DNA from: Tubulanus polymorphus
Lineage: Eukaryota > Nemertea > Palaeonemertea > Tubulaniformes > Tubulanidae
Assembly (NCBI RefSeq): GCF_964204645.1
Contig: NC_134028.1
Coordinates: 13,195,263-13,259,262 of the forward strand
Reading direction: 5' to 3'
Length of the DNA: 64,000 nt
The notes beneath the pieces are model-generated. The model had not been told where the DNA came from. It saw nothing but the letters and a program-made list of their open reading frames with translations, and made no database searches. Shown here piece by piece: positions 49,801 through 51,791 of this stretch (its first letter is position 1; every line of letters begins with the position of its first letter). Position numbers and translations under genes: made by a program.

Positions 49801-51791
49801 TGTTTGCAAATACAAACTTCAGACATTTGGAGTAAAATCATTTTATCCATATGCACCTGACATTTGGAACTCTTTACCCATACACGTTCATACTCTGGAC
49901 AGTCTATCAGCATTCAAATCAGAACTAAAAACATTCCTGTTCAGACGCCGTGTTATTACTGGGGAGCGCCTTTGAAAATTTTTTTCATGAAGGAAATGGG
50001 CGCTATATAAATCATGATATTCATTCATTCAGACCAGGCCTAGCTCAGGACAAGTACTGTGACTTTCAAGTATTGACATGCATAGAGGTATACCTTTGAT
50101 GGCTTTCAAGAACCTTTAATGGTGATGTAGCAAATCTAAGATCCCACAATTGTATAACTGGTGTATGATCATCTTCAGAAGCTAAGCACATTTGTGTAGC
50201 AGTTTCAGGATGCCAACAAATCAATTTAGTTTTTATCTGAAAGAAGAAAATTAAGTTAGAAATGTATAAATGAGGATCATTTTGTCATATATCAAATGAT
50301 AAATATACATCTTGATTTAAGATATAGCTTACCCTTGACATGCTGTCACTGATCTTAATAATAGGCTCATTCTTCCTCAAGTCCCAAACAACGCAACGAG
50401 CGGCAAATGTTGAGCCCAAAATATGTTGGACTTGCTGGTTCCAAGCTACACAAGCAACATCATCAGGTGGCTAAAAAGAAATTTGTCAAAGTTGATTCAC
50501 TATTTGATAAAGAATTATATTTAATCTAACTATAAGCCTAGATAGTATGACAGTGTACTGATTGTTTGATCAGAATGTTTTTTCTTAACAAACCCATCTC
50601 TAAAGAATCTGCCTTTAACAAAATCTCGAACGAAGAATCCAGGGACACAATAACCACTTGAAAAATACTCGAAAATCAGACCCCTGGTGAACATATACAG
50701 AAACAGGTGACCTTAAACTCCCACAATCATTAACTAGAGGACCTGAGGACTAGAGGTCCAGGCTCTCGAGGTCATGTTTTCATAATCTTAGTGAAAATGT
50801 ATAAGTATTGATCATGCAAATTAGGGTTCATCTTACAGCGTACTATGACCAGCCTGTCATCATCACCTAAAATCATTCATGCGCCCCTCATGTGCCTCAT
50901 AACTTTCCATAATCCATCGCGACTTTGGGATCTTAGGTACAACAGGCTATGATATTCATAGCTAGGATCACGCATATAGGCAAATGATGCGTTACGGACA
51001 ACTATTTATCGGATTATCAGTTCTATATCGATACAGCATTATGGGACTATATCCACGGCAGTAGAGATACTACGGGTGTTGTTCGGTGAACGGCAGAATT
51101 TTTTCTAGCGATGATCCCTATATGGTCTTCGACCATAAAAATGTGACCATGATTTTTCGCTGGAATGAAATTATATTGATCTTTGTTTTTGGGCTGAATA
51201 TCATCTAATTGAATCTGCATATCAATTCATATGGTAAATAAGTTCATTTAAATGAATTATTGATAAAATGTCATATAAAAATCTCTTTAATATTATTGTG
51301 AACAACTTTTATCCTCATTCAACCCACTATAATATGAAATAAACATCAACTTTTCTCCCCATTCAACCCACTATAATATGATATAAACTTGAAAACAAAG
51401 CACACCTGCTCAAACATCAAAATAAAACAATGTATTCGTTACAAAGTATACCATAAACATCGAGCGAAATGACTAGCTGAATGGCCGAATGCACTGGAGA
51501 TAATTGCAACTTTTGTCTCGGGGATTCCAGCACCGCTAGGCCATTCTTTTCTGCCACGCATCAGATTTAACCTAATAGTGGAGAGCCATTTCCCCCTTAT
51601 TTGCTCAATGGACATGCAGAAATCAGGCATGGTGACTTTTCAAACAAGAAATGGTGGATTTCTGATAATAAGAAGTCATGAAGCCATGAACTTACCATTG
51701 ACTTTGCTCCAGGTGTCATCTGTTTTGTTGGGTTATTCAAATCCCAAATATATATTTCAGAGTCAGTAGCACCAGTTGCCAACAAATTAGT
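1822..51791 (-). CDS. SEC31A: SEC31 (COPII outer-coat subunit), partial gene, 8 internal exons
   Basis: SEC31 pairs with SEC13 to form the outer cage of COPII vesicles, which carry cargo from the ER to the Golgi. Eight minus-strand exons were found by matching translated segments to the known SEC31 family. Each has an AG acceptor and a GT donor, and the phases join without a break: 32 + 46 + 47.67 + 37.33 + 51 + 46 + 78 + 25 codons, about 363 residues. This covers WD40 repeat 3 to just past the SEC13-interaction blade; the animal protein is about 1200 residues. Introns are 1225, 96, 17365, 15730, 6334, 5677 and 2454 bp. The first WD40 repeats (beyond 51791) and the helical and proline-rich C-terminal half (below 1822) were not found. 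Vertebrates have SEC31A and SEC31B; an invertebrate normally has one, so the A suffix follows common naming only. Confidence 0.93.
2303..2547. repeat. 43-bp inverted repeat pair with 159-bp loop
   Basis: Arms 2303-2345 and 2505-2547 are reverse complements at 41 of 43 positions. The loop holds GC-rich sequence with several short palindromes. Because a DIRS-like RNase H remnant lies on the minus strand just to the right (2819-3720), this may be the inverted terminal or internal complementary region of the same element. That link is inferred. Confidence 0.6.
2819..3040. repeat. Two tandem ~111-bp units inside the DIRS remnant
   Basis: A unit beginning CGAAAGAAC.GACACCTTGAG starts at about 2819 and again at about 2930. 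The two copies share GAGTGAAGCTAATGAGCCTA and TGTAAATAA-type blocks with scattered substitutions and a few indels. This looks like a local duplication within the decayed element. Confidence 0.7.
2819..3720 (-). pseudogene. DIRS-like retrotransposon RNase H remnant
   Basis: The minus strand at 3420-3340 encodes [15 protein letters not shown], the RNase H tail motif (LPG..N..ADxLSR) of DIRS- and Ngaro-type pol. A frame change follows into [20 protein letters not shown] at about 3300-3240, the DLFATR motif that follows RNase H in DIRS-type elements. The frames are then lost. No tyrosine recombinase is recognisable. The remnant is broken by frameshifts and stops. Confidence 0.65.
4351..4584 (-). 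CDS. SEC31A: SEC31 exon g (SEC13-interaction blade)
   Basis: This exon encodes 78 residues from [11 protein letters not shown] through a Gln run and [12 protein letters not shown] to NIWKFLK. In characterised SEC31 this stretch is the extra blade inserted into SEC13 plus the following helices. The acceptor is TTCTAG and the donor AAG/GTAAGT, both phase 0. The Gln run (QQQQQHQ) is where animal SEC31 proteins also have a Gln/His-rich loop. Confidence 0.95.
4680..5035 (+). repeat. Composite-repeat left module (CCCATGGGC head), copy 1
   Basis: This copy starts with TTGCCCATGGGCAAAGTGTG and runs through a GGTTTACCTTGA block and CCAAAATTTCGTAGGG. It matches 10905-11190 and 33230-33520 over about 300 bp. 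Here the module stands alone; in the other two places it continues into a longer composite repeat. Non-coding. Confidence 0.75.
5447..5987 (+). repeat. Hairpin-ended interspersed repeat, copy 2 (5'-truncated)
   Basis: The copy begins inside the family at TGCGTCATAATTGGCTGATC and ends at the terminal hairpin GCAATAGCCCGCTGGGACTA...GGGTT about 5948-5985. It includes the GGACGGACGGATGACGGACG-like stretch that precedes the hairpin in all copies. Non-coding. Confidence 0.75.
6062..6340 (+). pseudogene. hAT-type transposase dimerisation-domain remnant
   Basis: One plus-strand frame reads [20 protein letters not shown], then [19 protein letters not shown], before a stop. This is the pattern of the hAT C-terminal dimerisation domain (IP.S.A..ER.FS..KRIKT..R). 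A further stop and drift follow. No DDE catalytic core or zinc finger is visible nearby, so this is a short decayed fragment in a SEC31 intron. Confidence 0.6.
6341..8827. other. SEC31 intron sequence without recognisable gene
   Basis: No coding signal stands out on either strand. A block at 7490-7645 recurs at 52280-52450 (listed separately). About 8108-8190 holds two tandem copies of a roughly 38-bp unit containing ACTAAATACAAGATAGCCGG. The rest is unassigned. Confidence 0.5.
7490..7645 (+). repeat. Dispersed repeat shared with 52280-52450
   Basis: Both sites contain AAGAAGTTGTTTAAGAT, a CTAAATTCTTTC block, GATACTGTTATACA, TAGAACTGTGAAT and TGTTTTATAGATT in the same order and orientation, with small indels. 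The family is unknown and no terminal repeats were seen. Confidence 0.65.
8828..9890 (+). repeat. Hairpin-ended interspersed repeat, copy 3
   Basis: This is the fullest copy seen. It starts CGAGTAACGTTGATTATTTT, passes the ACAGACAGACAGACATGAC microsatellite and the CAATGACCTTGAAACTCA block, and ends at the terminal hairpin near 9849-9888 (AGCCC...GGGCC, then AAAAA). It is interrupted at 8940-9154 by a foldback MITE. Confidence 0.75.
8940..9154. mobile_element. 215-bp foldback MITE with 9-bp target duplication (Mutator-like)
   Basis: The element starts CGGTTCCTGAACTTCGCTGA and ends with its reverse complement. The terminal inverted repeats are about 42 bp with one mismatch, so most of the element can fold back. 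The flanks are both CCAATTTAC (8931-8939 and 9155-9163), a 9-bp duplication. The uninterrupted sequence exists at the corresponding place in copy 1 (about 101-112), confirming an insertion. The 9-bp duplication and long inverted repeats are typical of Mutator-like elements; no transposase source is in this window. Confidence 0.85.
9900..10155 (+). repeat. Hairpin-ended repeat fragment, copy 4
   Basis: This is a shorter, more diverged relative ending at 10117-10153 with ACAATAGCCCACTAGGGCTA followed by AGCTCC...TGGGCT. The outer stem AGCCC/GGGCT is kept while the inner stem bases differ from the other copies. It sits about 107 bp from the donor side of SEC31 exon f. Confidence 0.6.
10262..10399 (-). 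CDS. SEC31A: SEC31 exon f (linker to SEC13-binding blade)
   Basis: This exon encodes 46 residues starting [10 protein letters not shown], then a Gln-rich stretch and [18 protein letters not shown], the conserved basic linker of SEC31. The opening ATG directly follows a TTTCTAG acceptor and is an internal Met, not a start. The donor is GGT/GTAAGT, phase 0, so the join reads GASFG-FGGKL as in the family. Confidence 0.95.
10650..10850 (+). repeat. Hairpin-ended repeat family fragment
   Basis: This holds the AGCAATTGATTGTGGTAA-like block, a TATTATTCAATGCC block and CATACACAAAATCCAATGAC as in copy 1. It then switches to AACAAGAGGACTTCAAAGTC, a head-type sequence. It is a fragment with no complete end. 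Confidence 0.55.
10895..12370 (+). repeat. 1.5-kb composite repeat (two or three modules), copy A
   Basis: Module 1 (about 10905-11190) is the CCCATGGGC-head block. Module 2 (about 11200-11930) contains ACCTCGACCTATACCTATAG and TTTCCCGCCAAAACAG and ends near CATCGATTATACGTCG. Module 3 (about 11935-12370) contains TGATTGAATTTGTAGTTTGA-like sequence and CACCTGCTGATCTCTGCGGC. The same modules recur in the same order at 33230-34760. Module 3 alone is at 20520-21140 and 58830-59450. No protein is encoded. Confidence 0.7.
12670..13505 (+). pseudogene. BEL/Pao retrotransposon remnant (protease edge plus integrase C-terminus)
   Basis: At 12675-12866 the plus strand encodes a stretch with [11 protein letters not shown] and [15 protein letters not shown], resembling the retropepsin/DUF1758-type region of BEL/Pao pol. 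From about 13000, after a frame change, it reads RPIGLLPSD and then [32 protein letters not shown] and [10 protein letters not shown]. This is the post-integrase DUF5641-like domain of BEL/Pao, with stops in between. The reverse transcriptase and most of the integrase are missing, so the copy is internally deleted and dead. Confidence 0.65.
13506..15660. other. AT-rich tract after the BEL remnant, possibly its 3' LTR region
   Basis: No coding signal. TGTCCGGGAGGGTGTTTC at about 13726 resembles the start of some BEL LTRs, and AATAAAGAATTGAATTGAAT near 15625 could be a polyadenylation region. No second LTR copy exists here for comparison, so this is weak. A piggyBac-type MITE sits inside at 14316-14602. 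A short ORF at 15007-15195 has no recognisable match. Confidence 0.25.
14316..14602. mobile_element. 287-bp piggyBac-type MITE with TTAA flanks
   Basis: The terminal inverted repeats are CCCTTTCAGTGC / GCACTGAAAGGG, flanked on both sides by TTAA (14312-14315 and 14603-14606). This is the characteristic end structure of piggyBac elements. Just inside the left end is the near-palindrome CACCGCAGTGCGGTG, with a second related motif CACTGCACTGCGGTG at about 14377. Non-coding. Confidence 0.85.
15661..16733. other. SEC31 intron sequence, nothing recognised
   Basis: No gene, RNA or clear repeat was recognised. Two overlapping minus-strand ORFs (16237-16615) give Cys- and aromatic-rich peptides with no family resemblance and are probably chance. 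Confidence 0.4.
16734..16886 (-). CDS. SEC31A: SEC31 exon e (last propeller blade)
   Basis: This exon encodes 51 residues, phase 0 at both ends: [20 protein letters not shown], then [20 protein letters not shown] and [11 protein letters not shown]. The YELP...[10 protein letters not shown]...SFDG series is diagnostic for the last canonical WD40 blade of SEC31. The acceptor is GATAG and the donor GTAGGT. Confidence 0.95.
16940..17175 (+). repeat. Head of hairpin-ended repeat (5' fragment)
   Basis: The block runs AACAAGAGCTTC..CTAGAGGTCC, then AAGTGGTCTGAAATGCTTTG and CATATACAGAAACCAATGAG. It matches the left part of the copy at 23608-23751 and fragments at 50640-50800. The sequence after 17175 is unrelated and non-coding. 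Confidence 0.55.
17690..17900 (+). repeat. CCCATGGGC-head repeat, second subtype
   Basis: This begins GCCCATGGGCAAAGAGGTTT and continues ACCACAGCCTTC and AGATATGAGAT. The same order recurs at 46468-46690 and in part at 32228-32485. The tail differs from the 4680/10905/33230 subtype although the heads are nearly the same. Non-coding. Confidence 0.65.
18035..18360 (+). repeat. AAGGGGCACTATGGCCAG repeat, copy 1
   Basis: This contains AAGGGGCACTATGGCCAGCC followed by TGTCAGCTTTTCATA and ATGATGCATTCTGTGGGTTA. It recurs at 58603-58800 and in part at 19610-19680 and 20430-20480. The ORF at 18050-18325 is only repeat sequence. Confidence 0.65.
18595..18840 (+). repeat. Dispersed repeat shared with 53403-53640
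   Basis: Both copies start CTTAACCTGCCGGC, then share AATCCTCATAACTTC, GCATTGAAACTTCAC and a G-rich GAGGGGG...GGTC tail over about 240 bp in the same orientation. The family is unknown. Confidence 0.7.
18841..19600. other. Intron sequence, nothing recognised
   Basis: No coding, RNA or terminal-repeat signal was seen. A minus-strand ORF at 19403-19756 overlaps repeat sequence and a MITE and is not credible as a gene. Confidence 0.4.
19683..19849. mobile_element. 167-bp MITE with CCAGGGC..GGTTTCATAGA ends
   Basis: The left end CCAGGGCTGGGTTTCATAGA and the reverse complement of the right end, CCAGGGCCCGGTTTCATAGA, match at 18 of 20 positions. It is inserted in a copy of the AAGGGGCAC repeat and abuts another MITE on its right. 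Non-coding. Confidence 0.7.
19851..20413. mobile_element. 563-bp foldback MITE built from TATCCC(A/G)GTGATA motifs
   Basis: Perfect 16-bp inverted ends CTGCGTTTTTCAAAGC (19851-19866 and 20398-20413). The interior carries more than ten copies, in both orientations, of a motif like TTATCCCAGTGATAA or TATCACCGGGATA, so it can form many alternative hairpins. The small ORF at 20047-20268 lies in the less repetitive centre and matches nothing. No target duplication was identified. Confidence 0.75.
20430..21140 (+). repeat. AAGGGGCAC-repeat tail plus composite module 3
   Basis: From about 20520 this matches 11935-12370 and 58830-59450: an AGCATATCAAGGTCATCCAT block, CACCTGCTGATCTCTGCGGC and ACAGTCAAAGAGCCTT. 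Interruption of the preceding repeat by the two MITEs at 19683-20413 explains the gap from its 19610-19680 portion. Confidence 0.65.
21262..22721 (-). pseudogene. BEL/Pao pol (reverse transcriptase and RNase H) remnant
   Basis: Read right to left, separate frames give the protease/RT junction ([20 protein letters not shown]), the RT, where the YVDD box is degenerate as [11 protein letters not shown] near 22150, then [20 protein letters not shown]. RNase H follows ([22 protein letters not shown]). The order and motifs are typical of BEL/Pao. Frameshifts, stops and the Asp-to-Gly change show it is dead, and it ends in RNase H. Its gag half lies at 27980-29566, separated by a later Tigger insertion. 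Confidence 0.8.
22950..23640 (+). pseudogene. Tigger/pogo transposase, DNA-binding edge and DDD catalytic part
   Basis: The frames show [12 protein letters not shown] (end of the CENP-B-type HTH region), [12 protein letters not shown] (first catalytic Asp), [12 protein letters not shown] (second) and [20 protein letters not shown] (third Asp and following helix). This is the DDE_1 layout of Tigger/jerky transposases. The longest open stretch is 23240-23593; frameshifts lie before it and at about 23575. The N-terminus is decayed. Confidence 0.8.
23920..25289 (+). pseudogene. Gmr1-like Gag and protease start, frameshifted
   Basis: The ATG at 23920 opens [12 protein letters not shown], followed by a SAP-like helix pair ([22 protein letters not shown]). 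A frameshift near 24235 moves to the frame with VRMHELE and [11 protein letters not shown] second near 24360 moves back to [13 protein letters not shown]. Then come [19 protein letters not shown] and the zinc knuckle [16 protein letters not shown] (about 24912-24960). The end carries the protease flap region with NTGASQTLL, where the active-site Asp of the usual DTGA is Asn. Dead copy. Confidence 0.8.
25318..26815 (+). pseudogene. Gmr1-like protease end and integrase, broken
   Basis: It starts with [20 protein letters not shown] (the protease C-terminus of this clade). The integrase zinc-binding His pair is in [20 protein letters not shown], ending [11 protein letters not shown] at about 26000. 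The Cys pair that should follow is deleted with a frameshift. The catalytic core resumes as DCVGPLPKT (first Asp), QSDNGSYF (second Asp), two stops, then [12 protein letters not shown] (Glu). [20 protein letters not shown] and a [10 protein letters not shown] region follow, then a chromodomain-free tail ending near 26815. Confidence 0.8.
27405..27925 (+). pseudogene. Tigger/pogo transposase, C-terminal part
   Basis: The peptide at 27412-27636 ([20 protein letters not shown], then [10 protein letters not shown]) is the helix that follows the catalytic core in Tigger proteins (W..V...TI.NC..K.GF). A frame shift leads into an acidic [11 protein letters not shown] stretch and a tail ending [12 protein letters not shown], the usual Tigger/jerky C-terminus. 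It is the continuation of 22950-23640. Confidence 0.75.
27980..29566 (-). pseudogene. BEL/Pao Gag, 5' half of the interrupted BEL element
   Basis: A plausible start ATG at 29566 gives [12 protein letters not shown] frame change near 29380 precedes a coiled-coil rich stretch ([20 protein letters not shown]). At 28780-28043 lies the conserved Gag core ([45 protein letters not shown]) and two Cys-rich knuckles ([25 protein letters not shown]). This is BEL/Pao Gag architecture. It continues, across the Tigger insertion, into the pol remnant at 22721-21262. Confidence 0.8.
29570..30374. other. BEL 5' flank and dispersed repeat head, no gene
   Basis: 29570-29875 is AT-rich, probably the BEL leader or LTR side, but no LTR pair was found. 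At 29880 AACAAGAGGCCCATGGGCCT begins a further repeat with a perfect GGCCCATGGGCC palindrome, a head-type sequence shared with other repeats in the window. Nothing coding was recognised. Confidence 0.45.
30375..30597 (-). mobile_element. tRNA-derived SINE
   Basis: On the minus strand from 30597: GCGGCCTCGGTAGCTCAGTG (A-box TAGCTCAGTGAG, 30587-30576), then a B-box GGTTCGAGTCC at 30528-30518, about 48 bases later. The spacing and long middle suit a tRNA-Ser/Leu-like head with a variable arm. An unrelated body follows and the element ends in a (CAAA)n-like tail at about 30400-30375. The body and tail mark it as a SINE rather than a working tRNA gene. Confidence 0.75.
30960..31120 (+). repeat. 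Dispersed repeat with hairpin and GAAACGTCG motif, copy 1
   Basis: This contains AACGATAACCACACTCAAAC, then CGATCTCTAGGGTGAGATCG (a 7-bp stem hairpin) followed directly by AAACGTCG, and an AT-rich tail ending near ATTTTATCTTATG. The same order occurs at 35950-36160. This kind of hairpin plus GAAACGTCG is common at ends of some retroelements, including Penelope-like ones. The class is not proved. Confidence 0.55.
31121..32227. other. Intron sequence with a GAGGACCAAAGGTCC repeat head, no gene
   Basis: No coding signal. AACTAGAGGACCAAAGGTCC at about 31908 followed by CTCGAGGTTC resembles 2150-2170 and 50745-50790. The rest is unassigned. Confidence 0.4.
32316..32485. repeat. 85-bp direct tandem duplication, 112-bp SEC31 exon d nearby
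   Basis: Units 32316-32400 and 32401-32485 begin CGATAGAGGGATGCAATTT and differ at one base noticed (TTGTAATA versus TTTTAATA). They lie in a CCCATGGGC-head repeat (from 32230), 130 bp from the donor side of SEC31 exon d. Confidence 0.85.
32617..32728 (-). CDS. SEC31A: SEC31 exon d (WD40 repeat)
   Basis: One base plus 37 codons. The peptide [20 protein letters not shown] followed by [11 protein letters not shown] matches the SEC31 blade that normally reads as an Ile-Leu-Ala-Ile-Ala-Trp type strand followed by LLLSCGKD. The acceptor is ATTTTAG and the donor GAG/GTATGT, phase 0. About five residues (NIQGG) extend the loop before the next exon's VVYELP, compared with the usual short Asn-Thr-Gly-Glu turn. 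Confidence 0.93.
33230..34760 (+). repeat. 1.5-kb composite repeat, copy B
   Basis: Same module order as 10895-12370: TTGCCCATGGGCAAAGTGTG at 33234, the ACCTCGACCTATACCTATAG block at about 33662, the CATCGATTATACGTCG junction at about 34265, and CACCTGCTGATTTCTGCGGC at about 34601. Copy B differs by carrying, at 34400-34540, a hairpin-containing segment absent from copy A. Confidence 0.7.
34441..34492. repeat. Perfect 17-bp inverted repeat (hairpin)
   Basis: GAATAAGGCATCACAAG at 34441-34457 is exactly complementary to 34476-34492 with an 18-base loop. It sits in composite repeat copy B and is missing from copy A. Confidence 0.85.
34761..35085. other. Short intron stretch, nothing recognised
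   Basis: A C- and G-rich segment with CCCCCAGGGGGTTTGGGGGT near 34860 is flanked by unassigned sequence. No reading frame of note. Confidence 0.4.
35950..36160 (+). repeat. Dispersed repeat with GAAA(A)CGTC motif, copy 2
   Basis: This matches 30960-31120 in order: CGATAATCACACTCAAACGT, TCTAGGGTGAGATCGAAAAC, AATAAATAAATTCT and a TTTTTATCTTATG end. The stem of the hairpin is weaker than in copy 1. It lies inside the 35086-37630 element. Confidence 0.5.
36335..36460 (+). pseudogene. ZZ-type zinc-finger-like exon fragment
   Basis: The frame starting near 36344 reads [19 protein letters not shown], like the opening of a ZZ zinc finger (H..V.CDGC...I.G.RYKC). Only the first Cys pair is present and the following residues diverge. 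No clean splice sites bound it. It may be a captured gene fragment or a chance resemblance. Confidence 0.3.
38400..38790 (+). other. Possible solo LTR in the first intron of the SWIM/YqaJ gene
   Basis: The stretch has LTR-like order: a TATATAAATA promoter-like box at about 38602, AATAAATG at about 38650 and a TG-rich downstream part ending near CATCCGTAACA at 38780. No matching second LTR or clean target duplication is visible, so the call is weak. Confidence 0.3.
38832..38961. mobile_element. 130-bp MITE with GGGCCCGGTTGCATAGTC ends
   Basis: The left end GGGCCCGGTTGCATAGTC and the reverse complement of the right end, GGGGCCGGTTGCATAGTC, differ at one base, and pairing extends imperfectly inward (GTGACTTAA/ATGGCTTAA). 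The ends resemble those of the MITE at 19683-19849 (GGTTTCATAGA). Non-coding. Confidence 0.75.
39720..41160 (+). mobile_element. Complete 1441-bp mariner-like transposon
   Basis: Perfect 33-bp terminal inverted repeats (39720-39752, 41128-41160) start CAGGGTGTCCCATTAATTAC. The right flank is TA; the left flank is AA, probably a mutated TA duplication. It encloses one uninterrupted 359-codon transposase. It has inserted in the intron between exons 2 and 3 of the SWIM/YqaJ gene, 16 bp before the exon 3 acceptor, so it is younger than the ISL2EU element. Confidence 0.92.
39938..41017 (+). CDS. Mariner-like transposase, intact
   Basis: This 359-residue protein is full length for the IS630/Tc1/mariner superfamily. 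The N-terminal third is a double helix-turn-helix: [20 protein letters not shown] (DUF4817-like) and a second HTH around [20 protein letters not shown]. The catalytic triad is IWFSDEAHF (Asp), [13 protein letters not shown] (Asp) and [20 protein letters not shown] (Asp). Thirty-six residues separate the last two Asp residues, so it is a D,D36D type, unlike the classical D34D mariner. It acts in the nucleus to cut and paste the element via the 33-bp ends. All key residues are present, so it could be active. Confidence 0.93.
   Translation: MSMSLEEKTYIVCWWYENKSVSKLLRRFKVKFNTKTAPTRKAVYDLIKKFEENGSVKDQRKKNGKPKHSTSGESIEKVRVAVDDNPYKSVRRISSETGISRSSIHRIMVNELVLYPYKIQIRQRVRDKDKVLRRQFARWMSQELQASPELLQKIWFSDEAHFYLTGQVNSQNYRYWGSENPHLIAEKPLHVTKCTVWCALGSSNIIGPYFFEEEGSVVTVNGARYRKMLTHYFIPKLRRHQGGSLNQVWFQQDGATCHTARKMIDVLRKHFGDRIISLKTTNSWPPYSPDLNPLDFYLWGYLKETVYRNKPVTIDDLKRNIRKEIRAINSDVLGNVLRNFNNRLNHVIKSKGSHIEHIL
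41770..43629 (-). pseudogene. ISL2EU transposase: THAP finger, HTH, DDE nuclease
   Basis: Exon 1 (43629-43440) starts [16 protein letters not shown] and includes RRDKWIAAI and CSVHFASG, a complete C2CH THAP DNA-binding finger. Donor GTAAAT, acceptor TTTGCAG; exon 2 (from 42996) begins with [15 protein letters not shown], in phase. A coiled/basic linker is followed by two in-frame TGA stops at about 42715, then an HTH ([16 protein letters not shown]). The catalytic residues are SIIDCFEIF (Asp), VLADRGF (Asp) and [11 protein letters not shown] (Glu). Frameshifts near 42335 and 42040 break it. The triad is preserved, so decay is recent or partial. Confidence 0.85.
43800..44165. other. Intron sequence, nothing recognised
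   Basis: No coding or repeat signal noticed between the ISL2EU end and the LINE fragment. Confidence 0.4.
44200..46010 (-). pseudogene. LINE fragment: ORF1 and AP endonuclease (no reverse transcriptase)
   Basis: Read right to left: ORF1 with a coiled coil (45982-45608: [20 protein letters not shown]), then [14 protein letters not shown] with [16 protein letters not shown] (45422-45240). After a frame break comes EDLAPKI...[10 protein letters not shown], a pattern seen in LINE ORF1 proteins with an FP-like C-terminal domain. The endonuclease part at 44676-44250 has [21 protein letters not shown] and [12 protein letters not shown]. The copy ends near a poly-G/C tract at 44208-44228. No RT domain follows. 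Confidence 0.7.
46468..46690 (+). repeat. CCCATGGGC-head repeat, second subtype, copy 2
   Basis: GCCCATGGGCCAAGAGGTTT, ACCACAGCCTTCTGTGATAT and ATCAGATAACGACAT in the same order as 17690-17900. It ends where the LINE endonuclease frame begins. Confidence 0.65.
46703..47880 (+). pseudogene. LINE AP endonuclease domain and linker
   Basis: The open frame 46703-47599 contains [73 protein letters not shown] and [14 protein letters not shown], the expected series for a CR1-like AP endonuclease. The terminal SDH-like motif is disrupted by a frameshift near 47520. A second frame, up to 47880, gives [13 protein letters not shown], the linker before RT. Confidence 0.8.
47881..48744. other. Unassigned segment inside the LINE
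   Basis: This 860-bp block replaces or interrupts the part of the LINE that should carry the first RT motifs. It includes poly-T tracts (47946-47959, 48376-48389) and short ORFs with no family match. No terminal repeats were found, so insertion versus replacement is undecided. Confidence 0.45.
48745..49985 (+). pseudogene. LINE reverse transcriptase remnant
   Basis: 48755-49114 encodes [20 protein letters not shown] and [20 protein letters not shown] with WFRSYLSD (RT motif 3-4 region). The catalytic box reads [11 protein letters not shown] at about 49134-49166 where FADD is expected, so one metal-binding Asp is Asn. Frame 49322-49621 has [19 protein letters not shown] and [15 protein letters not shown], and later frames have [15 protein letters not shown] and the C-terminal [12 protein letters not shown]. 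Multiple frameshifts; dead. Confidence 0.8.
50094..50236 (-). CDS. SEC31A: SEC31 exon c (WD40 repeat)
   Basis: This exon encodes 47 residues plus two bases, including [17 protein letters not shown] and [18 protein letters not shown], a strongly conserved SEC31 blade. The acceptor follows a good polypyrimidine tract ending TTTCAG. The donor AG/GTATAC leaves phase 2, completed by the A that opens the exon 17 kb away to give Arg. Only 96 bp of intron separates it from exon b, by far the shortest intron here. Confidence 0.94.
50333..50470 (-). CDS. SEC31A: SEC31 exon b (WD40 repeat)
   Basis: This exon encodes 46 residues starting [20 protein letters not shown] and containing [16 protein letters not shown], the next blade of the SEC31 propeller. 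The acceptor is TTTTTAG and the donor GTAAGC, with both borders phase 0. The family usually has two or three extra residues between HILAS and the VWDLRK strand; here the loop is short ([15 protein letters not shown]). Confidence 0.94.
50640..50800 (+). repeat. Hairpin-ended repeat head fragments
   Basis: CCCTGGTGAACATATACAGA and CAGGTGACCTTAAACTCC match the head part of copies at 17050 and 23690. AACTAGAGGACC..GAGGTCC then starts another head. Non-coding, in the 1.2-kb SEC31 intron. Confidence 0.5.
51696..51791 (-). CDS. SEC31A: SEC31 exon a (WD40 repeat 3)
   Basis: This exon encodes 32 residues beginning [20 protein letters not shown], a clear WD40 strand with the [10 protein letters not shown] signature of SEC31, and ending PGAKSM. 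It is preceded by an AG acceptor (sense strand reads ATGAAG before ACT) and followed by GTAAGT. Both borders are phase 0. The ATG just upstream belongs to the intron and is not a start codon. It joins the next exon to give PGAKSM-PPDDVAC, matching the family order. Confidence 0.93.

Larger units (their letters stand above)
46703..50035 (+). mobile_element. CR1/L2-type LINE, internally disrupted
   Basis: An endonuclease on the left, reverse transcriptase on the right and a 3' tail GCGCTATATAAATCATGATA followed by short ATTC repeats (49985-50035) mark one LINE copy on the plus strand, antisense to SEC31. Its 3' end lies 60 bp from the donor of SEC31 exon c. Roughly 47880-48740 is not recognisable LINE sequence. 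Confidence 0.75.
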
